Shown here piece by piece: positions 28,107 through 39,273 of a stretch of DNA of 64,000 bases (within the stretch, counting starts at the first letter, position 1; every line of letters begins with the position of its first letter). Source of the DNA: Phoenix dactylifera (Eukaryota > Streptophyta > Magnoliopsida > Arecales > Arecaceae); NCBI RefSeq assembly GCF_009389715.1, contig NC_052393.1, positions 1,426,001-1,490,000 of the forward strand, in the 5' to 3' direction. Under the pieces are notes generated by a model, which searched no databases, had not been told where the DNA came from, and saw only the letters and a list, made by a program, of their open reading frames with translations. The translations under genes were made by a program, and so were the position numbers.

Positions 28107-31100
28107 TCAAAATGCTGCCCAACCAGATGCAGTACTCTTTGCTGACCCGGACCCACTTGAAGGTAGGCTCCTCTGAAATCCAAAATGATCGGTCTCAAGT
28201 ATAAAAACAGAAACATTGAAACATAGCATTTTCATGGATAAGTTGACAAACAATGTAATTAATGCCATACATTTGTCCGAAAAAAACAACTAGAAGTGAT
28301 GTTTCTTGGCAATTAGTGGGGAAATGTTCATAGAACACTTCACTTAGAACATTTCAGTTACACCGGTGAAATTCTCTTCAAAGACCAAGTTTGCATGACT
28401 AAGCAGTCAAGCAAACAACTGTCCAAAGAGGCGGTGAAGGGGAATACTCTTTGAGTAATCAGGAAGCCAAACCCACTTGTATTCCAAACTCTGTTAACTA
28501 ACTAGTGAAGGTTATATAGATGTGTCAAAACCAAATGGGACCTTGTCTTTCACATTCCAAATATCCGAGCTATTAGCTCATAAAATATCCTCGCACACCA
28601 GACAACAGGTTATAGTGCACTTTCACATGCATTCCACTAGGTTGCACAAACGAAAAAAAAAACAGAACTTTGCAGATGTATGTAGAGGATAGAAACATAC
28701 CTCAATTGCAGAAAGATCTGCAAGAGGATTAGCAGGATGCCTTGCTGAATCTTTGGGAGCCTTGTGTCCAGGGTTGTGATCTGAGGTCATCCTAGCAACT
28801 GCAGGGTCATTAGGCGGGGGTGGAAGAGGAGATCTGATCTTTCCGGCTCCACCAGGCGGTGGTGCAAGAATTGTACTTGCTTTTTGTTTGCCAAAAGCCC
28901 CTCCCGATAGGCCAGCAGATGAAAGCATGCCACTTGCACTAGATGACTTGTTCTTCACATTTATACGGATGGTTTCTCCTTCCTAAAGTTAGAATCCCCC
29001 AAGAGTGGGAGGAAAAAAGAAACATGACTCAAGAAATATAGGAAACAGGTAAGGTTATAGGCATTCTGTAACAAATAATGGTAGATGACTGCAAGGGCAG
29101 TAGAAAACCAACTCCATGGTTATGTTCAATAAAAGGAGATGACTGAAAGGAGAAGCTACAAAATCAGGCTGACAAGGAGCATGGTTTTGGTATTGAAAAC
29201 AGTCATACAATCTCTTGCAATCACAACACTAAGAACACCAAAAAAAAATATAACAAAGAAAAGAGGATTTGATAAACAAAGATGAGGTTGCATGCTTAAA
29301 GAAGAATGTAACTAACAGAAATTGCAAAAAGAAAAACATATCCGTGTTTATGACAAAGTCGAATTTAGTTTCCTGAGATACCATTCAGATCTTCTTTGTG
29401 GCTATTGGTTAGATGCAGCAAATCTTCTTTCAAATGTTTATTTCAAGATATTGAAAAACATTTCATCATAGAACAAGAAATATGGCATCATCCAATCATG
29501 TCTCGTTCAAAGAAAAAGGAAAAAAAAAGATTAATATATTGATGCTCACTGCACTAAATAATTAATTCTAAATATGATTAAAGAGAAAAAATAATAACTT
29601 CAAGACATGATGCTGAGGTCGCATAAATAAGCTATATCTATTAGTAGATATGCATAGATTAGCATTTTATATTTGATTTAGTCCTTCACTTGTAGACATG
29701 ATTCGCCAAGAAAGAGTAATTCACTCCATCATAAGTACTATTTTAAGGTCTAGTTAAAATAACTCAACTACGAAGATACTAATAAATAAGGTATGAAAGT
29801 TTTCTGATTGGCAGATAGCTACAAGAGGCATAATAATAGAGTGCATGAAACTTAAAAGCACGAGCAAAGAAGGAGCCATACGAAATAAATGCAAATATAG
29901 GGTAATATTATATGAAATAATTAGAGGGCAATGTATTGGAGGTAGCACAGGAGTTGGACCAATTGAGGAAAAAATAATGGATTGAGAGAGATGTTGTGTG
30001 CGAGTGCAACAAAGATCAAAGGAGGCCCATATAAGGAATTATGCATGAAACTACGAAGAAAGAGAGCAAGACCTGACAGCAACATGGATGGAATTTGTGA
30101 GGATGGATTTACAAAAGCTTGCAATGATACCAAAGTTGAATCTTAAAAGGAATAAACCACAAATAAGGATAACAAACAGGATACACAGACCTTCACATTG
30201 CACGCATGGCTGTTACCAATATGTATTGAATACCTGATAAGCATTGAAAATGTCTAGGATGCATGCCAGACACATATATTTTCAGTATCCCAATTCTAAA
30301 TTTTGATAAGTGCTCTAAATACTTCCTGCATTCTAGACAGTTTCTAGACATGCCTAGGGATGAGCTTCTTTTTTCACATGTCGTAATTTTAACTGATATA
30401 TTAATCCTCCTTTCTCAGCCCGATCCCAATATAGTTTCCTTTTTTATAAAAAATGCTCAGGACCTAACTTACTTATATGTGAGACAAAATAGTCCATGTT
30501 ACTAAGCCTCCTTTCTCAGCCCAATCCCAATATAGTTCAGTTCTCCTTTTAATAAGATGTGACTTACTTACAAATGAGACAAAATAGTCCATGTCGTCTA
30601 ATTTATTATATATATATCTAAAATGAAGGCTCAGCTTATGCAGAATCCTCCATTCGCCGCGTAGAAACCATATTAATGACAGGTACTCAATGTTCTAGTT
30701 GGCTTGAAATTTGATTGTGGCATATCTTATAAACAGATGTTAAAAAACATGATAGATAAAATATGTTGCTTTTTGCCATTAATATCTACATTACTTTTTA
30801 TGTGGATGAGTAAAAATAAAGATCAAGTTTTCTTGGGATTATGTCGAAAATGATTTAATTATGAATCGTAGTTAACATAGAAATCTTTATGGGAGCTAGG
30901 GCGGTTGAGTGAAGAAAGCAATCCGAGGCGTCGATGCTTCAGTGAAGCACCCGGCGCGCTATATGTTAGCATAAGAATTTTTATGAGAACTGGGAATGGG
31001 TAATCGAGTGAAGAGAGGGATTTGAGCATTTCAATTCTCCAGCAAAGCACCCAGCACATTCCATGGGATCGGGTCACAAGATAGCAACCCAAAGTGCCAA

Positions 31101-34100
31101 CATTTCACTTCAAGAGAAGGTACACGAAATGTCGATCAGCAAGTGCCGACTAATTTTTGTCCAAATTAGATAAGAGATTAAGAATAGGATGATACATTCA
31201 TATGGGATGAGTGTATCTTTTTTTGGCATACTCGATCAGATGATCTCGACCATAGGATTAAGAAAACTGTACCCCATGCATCATGTAGGTTATATGCTAG
31301 TTAGTAACTAATTCTGTTGATCCTTCATATCTAAGTGATAATTAACCGTAACCTATTCTGCCAATATAATTTAAAACAAGGAGAGTGGAGATGCAGATCA
31401 ATGGAAAAGTTCATATTTTTATATCAGAAAAAAAAACTCAACATTATATTGTCTTATTTAATATAAAGATATTAAGGGAGTTAATCGCTAATTAGACAAG
31501 AAAGATTATTTTGTCCCATGTATAATAAACTACAGTCTTAATTGTCCTTTTATGAAAAAAAGAGGGCCGTCATGAAATTGGGTTGAAGAAAACCGACTAG
31601 TCCATCAAAATCCCTTTTAAAATTTTATATGCTCTAGATACTTCCTGCATCCTAGACAGTTTCTAGATATGCTTAAGGATGAAGGATTTTTTTTTGGAGG
31701 GGCAGGGTGATGATTATTAACCTTTGGTTGGGCATAATAAATGGTGAAATTTAGATTTTGTGATGTTGATTGTATTGTGTAAAGTATGGAGCATGATCAA
31801 AGGATATGAATAATGGCTATGTAAATAGAGCTTCTGTGTTTTGATGGTATTATATGGACTCCAGACTATGGAGTATGGACCATGGATTGAGGTGTCCCAT
31901 GTCCATGCCCATCACATGCCAGCTTAGTACAAGCATTTTACCATGTTGTATTTGACATTTCCTTTTCGTGCACTGAGTCCCTGACACGACTGCATGCCAA
32001 GAGCTAGTCAATACTCTGCAAATGTTGAATGCCGCTAAGGCACTAGCATGATATGCATCATGTCTTATCATGCATGCTAAGTAGTGCCTTTGATCTCCAT
32101 TCATCAATCCTATTCAAGATTGACCAAACCATAGACCGTACTATTAAAATAACCCATCATGCTTTATGGAATAATCCATATTTATATGAAAAAAATGTCA
32201 TATTCCTAACCTTGTCACATCCTATTTTCCAAGATATGCCATATTGGCATATCCCTCTCTTGCTACATCCATGTCAATGCTTCATAGAACCAAAGCCAAT
32301 CCCAAATAGTTGGGTCAAGACTGAACGAATATGGTTATGATTGTGTCCTAAGATGCACGGGTCATAATCAAATTATGTGGATCCTTACTTGTATATAAAG
32401 TTGTCAAAGGCTCAAGGCACACTAAGGTGCTAAGGCATCTTGGGGGCTAGCTACAAGGTGCAAAGCAAGGCACATGCCATATATTGTATATCTATACATC
32501 ACCTTAACCTTGGTTTGGTTATGACAAACTTAAGGTAAGGAGACTTGTTGAAGCAATTGGCCTCCTTAGGGGCTTAACTCAGGGTTTAAGGTGCATTGAG
32601 AACAATTTAAGGCACCTTCATTCCTAAAGTCCTCGCTCTCTATCAGTTGAAGAAAGCGTGTATCTGGCCTATAGCTTGCAACTTGCACAATATACATCAA
32701 ATTTGGAAGACTTACTGAAAAATGTGCCTACTCAGCATCTTAGAAATCATAGAAAATTGATGCATATGATCCGGATAGAGCAACACATATCTAGATAAGT
32801 TCATGATTGTTTGGCTATCTAAAAGTAGATGTCTAAATGAGGGATGGCCCCATTGGTTTCAACAAATATGTGCAAAGTCAATAATTGATATCAGTCGAAC
32901 AAAACCAGAGTCTGCGATGGAGACAAGCTTCACATTAGAGGAAATAAGATCATTCGACATCTCAGCCATGGTAAGATGAGTCTAAATATTGACAAACCTA
33001 TGAATCCAAGATGTTCACTATGAAGTTGATGATATCGCATAGAGATAGTAGTAAGATGCATTATAGTCTGATGGGCCAAACATGAGGTCAAGTTAAAGCA
33101 TGTGAAGAAGAATACTGAATGCAGGTATTGTAATTTATAAATAAAGAGGACAAAGGAGCCTTCCAACACTCAAAAATACTAATAAGTGAGAAAAAAATAG
33201 TAAATGTAAAGTTAAATAAATCTAGGCAAATCAAAAGATAAGGGGTAACTAGATAAAAAAATTATAGTTCCGCTGGAATAGAAAAGAAATTGAAATGTTT
33301 CAAAACTCAACGGACAATTGAAATGAGCAATGTTAGAAGAAAGACTTGAGGAAAGACGGGAAGGTTATTTGGAGGTGCAGAAAAAGGAATTAAAAAGAAT
33401 GTAAGAAGAAACCAAGCTCAATTGACAAGGAAAACTGAACTAGCACCCAGATTTTTGCAGAGAAAAACTCACAGCAGATCCCACCTTAAATCATAGTTAA
33501 TTAGGACAATATCAACTCAGAGTACGACTGTCTAGGTGGACATTAGGATGATGGTGATATTAAGAGCGTGCTATGAATCCTCGCAAGTGGCTGACAACAT
33601 CACGTAGAGGTGTTGGGCTCAGGCTTCATATTTTAATCATGGCTTTTAATGAGGATTAGAATGCTTACAGGAATGTGCTTCAGGCTGCATGCACAAGGAA
33701 AATGATGATGCAATGATATCAGTGGTTCACAAGATCAATTGGAGATATGATGGCCATTTTGGAAACAGACATGAGGGAAACTACCAGAGAAATATTTATG
33801 CATGAGAACTTTTCCAACTACCACAAGATCCAGTCACTGAAGTCCAGCAACAGCCAGCTATTTCATCGAAGAAGAGACCACCATTACATGATTGTCAAGG
33901 CAGATGGATCCAACAGTGGTTAGCTCAAAGAAATGTAAATTTATGATGGAATTGCATATTATTTGGCTTCTTATGTCCAATAAATGGAAAAATGTAGAAG
34001 TTAATGATTGTTCATGATTTCAACTAAGCAGAATCATTTTGTTAAGTAAACTTGTGTATGAAGATGCAGATGCTGCAGAAGGAGAGGCGATTCTTGGAAA

Positions 34101-35354
34101 ACAAATTTAAGAGAAAACAAAAACAAATTTTGAACATTCAACGATTACCTACTATTTATACAATAGATGTCAGAGCATGGTACACAACTAGAAGCAAATT
34201 AATGGTGTAAACGTAACAAAGGAATCACTATGTGACAGTCTGGTAAGTACAGCCAAAGGGTCCAATCATCGTATCATTAAAAGGAATAGCAGGCTAGAAA
34301 TCACAATAACAGCATTACATTGGTGTAGCTTAACTCAATCCTCAAGTACCAATATAACATAACCTAGTATTAAGGTGGCTAAACAAACTGCACAAGAACA
34401 GGAATCATTAACAACAAGTATTACGGTGATACAAAAATGAGCTGCAAAGCTAGAATCCTTTGACCTGACTAAACAAAAATTTTTCTCTCATAACAATGTA
34501 TAAACAACAATAAGGATAAACAATTTAACCAACAGTTACTATCCTCCGGGCAAAATTAATTTGCCAAAACAAAATAGTTCTGCCAAATACATCATCAAAC
34601 TAATGGTCACACAATATTTCTCATACTAAACTTAACACCCCATGAATGTGACTTATAGTTATAGTTCTATTGTTAAAAAAATTTAAAACAAAAAAAAAAC
34701 TCCTAAAGCTCAATCTACAATTTATGACAATAAACCAACAAGAGAAGCAGGCCCAAAAACATGGATACACTCAGAGAACAAACATTGCTGCTGCTAATTC
34801 ATGAGCTACAGATCAACAAGATTAGATGCAGTCTGACGAATCTATAATGCAGTCTACTTGGATACCTTCAGCCGATGATTCACTGCAGGATGGATATCAA
34901 TGTGACTTTCCTCGCTCTCCTCACCCGTCTCCTTCTCGTGCTCCCTCCTCACATACTTTTCGTGGTCAGACAGCGCCACATTGAAATCGAACGCCTCGTT
35001 GCGCTCATTGAAGCCGAGGCCGATGAACGCGTGCTTGCCCTGTCCGTCCTCGATCTTGAGCACGAAGTAGCGGGAGGAGTCGAGCACGGTCTCGACCGAG
35101 CTGTCGCGCTGACCCGGCTGGACAAAGCAGGCGGCGAAGAGCTCCCCGGAGTTGGGGTCCTCGAGCCGGATCTCGCAGCGCTCCCGGCAGGACACCACCC
35201 GGAGGCGGCCCGACCAGATCTTGTCGGACTGGAGCCACTCCCCACACTTGTACCCGCCGCTCGTGCTCCGCGGCGGGATCTTGTACACCGACACCTCCCG
35301 CACCACCAACAACGTGTGTTCGAATGCCTCCTCCTCCTCCTCGAAGGACGACAT
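28107..35354 (-). CDS. NECAP-like adaptin-ear-binding coat-associated protein, three exons, 278 aa
   Basis: Exon 1 is 34866-35354 (163 codons), exon 2 is 28701-28982 (94 codons) and exon 3 is 28107-28172 (21 codons plus stop). All junctions are GT-AG and phase 0. Exon 1 encodes the PHear domain of NECAP proteins, with motifs such as EHTLLVVREVSVYKIPPR and YKCGEWLQSDKIWSGRLR. Exon 2 is a flexible Pro/Ser/Gly-rich region with PLPPPPNDPA. Exon 3 ends in SGWAAF, so the protein closes with a WxxF-type peptide (Trp275-Phe278). In animal NECAPs such a tail binds the AP-2 alpha ear. The role is therefore clathrin-mediated endocytosis at the plasma membrane, by family. The first intron is 5.9 kb and contains diverged repeats. 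The 5' leader extends into about 35355-35640. Confidence 0.93.
30301..31683. repeat. Diverged direct repeats in NECAP intron 1
   Basis: Three duplications are visible. A 60-bp stretch around CTTCCTGCATTCTAGACAGT at 30301-30362 recurs at 31621-31683. A segment of about 95 bp starting CCTCCTTTCTCAGCCC at 30408 recurs at 30507. A segment of about 92 bp at about 30880-30970 recurs, more diverged, at 30975-31065. No ends with inverted repeats were found, so the source is unknown. Confidence 0.6.
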
Positions 35355-38031
35355 CGTCGATTATGGATCCAAATCTCGCTCGCTCCCTCAATCGCAAGAA
35401 AAACAAGAAAAGATTAGTTTTTTTTTCTTTTTCAAAGAAACGCGATGAATATCGAATCGAATTGGGGCTTTTCTCAAGAATTGGACGGATCGGACATCGA
35501 ATCTTACTGAAATCGGGTGCTTTCTCCCGAATTTGGCGAGATTTCAATGGTTTCTGGGGATCAGGAAGTGAGTCTTGGAGGAGATTTGTGTGGGATTTCT
35601 CAAGAGAAACAGGCCCAGGGAAAGACTAGTTGATGATGTATGAAGATTTGGACTGGAGGTATTGAAGAGAAAGGAAGGGCCGTGGAGCCCGTGGGGAATT
35701 TCAAGGATTCCGGCCGGTGAAAATCTAACAGAGAGACGTGGGCTTGAAGGGAGAGAGAAGGGAGTGGGAACCAGGAATGAGATGAATGAAATTACGAGTC
35801 TGCCCCGAGGTTTCCAAAGATCATCTTCCCTGTAACCGTTAATATTTTATGCTCTGTTGTACTCTAAGCCCTACCTCGCTTCTTGTATTTTTAACGGCAG
35901 CTCATTCGCAACGAGTATAAGTGCAGCCAACAACATAAAAAAAAAAAAAAATTACATAGCAGCCCAATAAAATTATGCCACAAAAGAGGCAGCTCAGTTC
36001 GTAACGTTGTTGATCTCTCTATGTGTGACTTAACAGGAGCCACGCTCTCTCAACAATTTACGGATATCACCGAGTAGGAGTTTTTCACAATCAGTGCTAC
36101 CTTAACCCTAGATCTAGCCGATTATCGTAGTTGAATCCCTCTTGAGGAAAATGTGATCAATACTCAGGATAAGTCTTGTATAGGTGATGTCCTCTCATGC
36201 GGCTCTAAATTCTGCGCTGACGATGGAAGTATCAAAGATCCTCCGATCCTCTGTCGCCATTAGTCTGTTTTTTTTTTCAAAAATTTCTCATCATATCTAA
36301 AAATTTAAATTTTATTAAAAACTTGATGACATCATATTTATAAACTGACCTGGCCGCCAATATTTATTTCTCGTCTTTATATATTTTATTAGACAATAAG
36401 ACCTGAAAACTTAATTTATTTTTTATCAATATGAATATAAAGAAGCAAAGCCAGATAGTCTCATTGTATCCACTGTAAATCATTCCATTAGTTGCAATGC
36501 TCTTTACACACCTATGTCCCTTATTGACTCATAGTTAGAAATATATTTATTAAAGTAATTTTTATTAAAAGTATTTAATTATTTGTTTTGCTAGTAAAAT
36601 TCAGATTTATTTTATTTTTGCAAAATGATACTTATTGAGGATTTTTAAGATAACTTTACCTTTGTGCCCAAGGGTTTGATAAATGATGCACAAATTTAAA
36701 AGCCTAATATGCATAGCTTGAATGTTTGATGTATAGTTAAAGAATCTGGTACTAGGACGAAAGAGTAAAATCATTTAAGACTATCATTTTGTAAAGAAAT
36801 GGATGTAATATGTTTTGAAAACAAAATAATTTTTTTTTGAGCAATTTTCAAAGTTGCTAGGGTTCAATGAAGAGCAATACTACCGTAATTCAAAAAAATT
36901 ACTCATAAAAGTGATTGAGGTGCTTGCAATAACAATTCACTGTACTAATACTAGATGACCTTTTGAAATACTCAAGCATTTTAGTTAAATATTTTTTTAT
37001 GCAAAACTCATTTTATTGAAACTTAGGAGTGGGGTTGCAAACAAGCATGCTTGATATTAATCCAACCTAATTTCATATTTGGGTCATGATTTTGGACCCA
37101 ACTTCAATTCTTTAGTTTATCGAATCAAGTCAATATGGATCCATGCAAAGCATATTAGATCCAACAGGTTATTTGGGTCGGATTAGGGTCAAATATGAAT
37201 TGGACACCATTCAATAGAGTGGTTTTGTAGTTCGAGACAAGCATTTAACTATTTTTTTAAAAATAAAACATAATAATTGATAATTAAATATATAATCACT
37301 AAAAAGGTTAAAGAAAATTAAAAAAGAGCCAACTAAAACTTGAATTTTCATTCAAAATTTTTTAATTTCTTCCAAATAATGGATCTTTTCTTGTTCAAAA
37401 TTATAATTTATTAAATATATATTCACATTCGAGGATATTATAGTAAGATTCTACCAAACAAATATTTAAATATAAAATAATTAAATATAAGTACATAAAA
37501 ATAGATGAGAGGATATGTAATTGTTGATATTAAAAAAAGAGAAATTAATTAAAATAAGAGTTTATTCAATGAATTGATAAAGGTATTTAGAGCGAAGAAA
37601 AAGGAGGTTTATATGGTTGGATTTTTCGATCAGATTAGATTAGGTTTGGTTTAGGTTAGACCTATTTTTTGTTGACACAAATTTGACTAAAATATTGTAC
37701 CGGGTGAGCCATGTCACGCTAGATTGGGTTGAAAAATATAAGATGGAGGCTCAACCTGAGATTTAGATTATGTCCAATTTTTAAATCCAAATATGAGTCG
37801 GGTCCGATCTAATCGGATTAGGATCAGATCGGGTCAACACCGCCAGCCCTGTAAACCCAAACCCGAATCCTCGTTTATAAAATACAGTGTTCGGAATCTT
37901 CGGATATAAACATATCGGTGCATACCGGATCGGACTCATATCCGGCCCGTTTACTAAAGCCCTGGAGGCACCCTATCCGATCCATGTTCGCCAAAATCGA
38001 CCTCATCGAGGTCGGAGAAGCGAGCGGAGAG
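35355..38031. other. NECAP leader and promoter, then AT-rich intergenic DNA
   Basis: About 35355-35640 is probably the NECAP leader, and the two genes here diverge. The stretch 37025-37860 is rich in GGGTCGG/GATCGGGT words and starts and ends with loosely inverted sequence (AGGAGTGGGG... and ...CCGCCAGCCCTG), like old non-autonomous DNA elements, but I found no target duplication. No gene is visible. Confidence 0.4.
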
Positions 38032-38688
38032 ATGCAGGAGAGGGAGCTCGGCTCCGCCGGCGAAGCGCGGGCGCACGTTCGGAAGCACCACCACCGACGG
38101 CGCCACTGCTTCCGCCTCCGCCGGCAGCGATTCGGCTGCTTCGGCCTCTTTCCTCGGCCATTCTCTCCAAGTCTCCGTATCCTTTTCGGGTTAGCTTCTC
38201 GATCTATTTCCCGTCCCCTCTCTTTCTTCCTTAAAACGCATGCCTCGTATTTTTTATTCAAATAGGAGAGCTAGGCGTTGATGTTCATCTCTTTTCTTGT
38301 CATTCTTTACATTTTTTTTGGCAATTAATCAGCGCTAAGACTTACTTAGAATTTGAATTTCCAACGCACTGTGACTCGATTAATTCCAAGTGTTTATTAT
38401 CGTTCTTTTTTTTTTCTTGCAATAAGATTTAGAGCTTTTGGGACTGTCTTGTATAATTTTGGGTGTTTTTGCAGGGAAATCTTGGAAACAAAAGTCATGG
38501 AGTTGATGATTGTGTTAAATGTGCAAGTGAACACAGTTTCAACTTTCTTTTAGATTTTGATTGTTTGATGTCGTTGAAAGAAGACAGCACTGGGATGTCA
38601 CTGCAAATCTTTGTCTTCTCTCATATGGATGTATTGAACTGCATTTTAATTTTTTGATTTGGAATTATTTTGCTGGTGTGAAGATCCG

Positions 38689-38752
38689 AACTGAAGTCGG
38701 CAAGGAGTGCCGACTTCAGTTGGTTCATTGTGGTCGTCCCCACGACGACCAC
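38689..38752. other. Paired hairpins at the start of the solo LTR
   Basis: AACTGAAGTCGGCA (38689-38702) is followed after five bases by its exact complement (38708-38721). GTGGTCGTC (38730-38738) is followed after five bases by GACGACCAC (38744-38752). A third, weaker pair, GGCCG/CGGCC, follows at 38755-38767. Confidence 0.8.
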
Positions 38753-38834
38753 GCCGGCCGAACGGCCAGCGGGATCTCCGCACACCCCCCCCCCTCTTCC
38801 CTCTTCCCCTCTTCCCTCTCCCTCTCTCTCTCTC

Positions 38835-39273
38835 TGTGAGGATCCGTGCGGGTGTGTGTTTAGTCCCACATCGGTTATTCGCTGGGTAGATCTTGGATAC
38901 TTATACAGGATCAAGGAATCCAAACAATACCTTCCGGCTAGCCATTTTGGGTGAGGTCCTGGGTTGTTACAAATGGTATCAGAGCGGACCCGGCCCATAA
39001 CCTATGTGGACTAGGGGACACTGCAGCACGGATCTATTGGGACTGACCACGGGCCAATCGTGGTGTTTGTGATTAGATTTGAATAGATATGAACCCTTAG
39101 CCTGACGAGGACGTCAGGGCTTGAACGGGGGGAGTATGTGAGGACCCGTGCGGGCGTGTGTTTAGTCCCATATCGGTTATTCGCTGGATAGATCTTGGGT
39201 ACTTATACAGGATCAAGGAACCCAAATAATACCTTCCGGCTAGCTATTTTGGGCGAGGTTCTGGGTTGTTACA
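38835..39273 (+). mobile_element. TRIM (terminal-repeat retrotransposon in miniature), 439 bp
   Basis: Two 137-bp LTRs, 38835-38971 and 39137-39273, start TGTGAGGA and end GGGTTGTTACA and contain the TRIM-typical TTAGTCCCA(C/T)ATCGG. The initiator-Met primer site TGGTATCAGAGC lies at 38974-38985, two bases after the 5' LTR. A purine tract ACGGGGGGAGTA (39125-39136) abuts the 3' LTR. The 165-bp interior has no ORF. It is inserted in a CT-rich tract of the solo LTR; flanks read CTCTC and CACTC, so the target duplication is imperfect or ambiguous. The LTRs differ at 10 sites, all transitions. Confidence 0.9.

Noticed and set aside
32395-32640. Segment with repeated AAGGC/AAGGTGC words
   Set aside because: It resembles a common dispersed plant repeat but shows no ends or duplication that I can define.
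37025-37860. Possible 830-bp hAT-like element
   Set aside because: The ends are only loosely inverted and no target duplication was found, so it is left within the intergenic entry.
38974-38985. Possible tRNA fragment (TGGTATCAGAGC)
   Set aside because: It is only the 12-base complement of the initiator-Met tRNA 3' end, placed as a TRIM primer-binding site; there is no tRNA fold.
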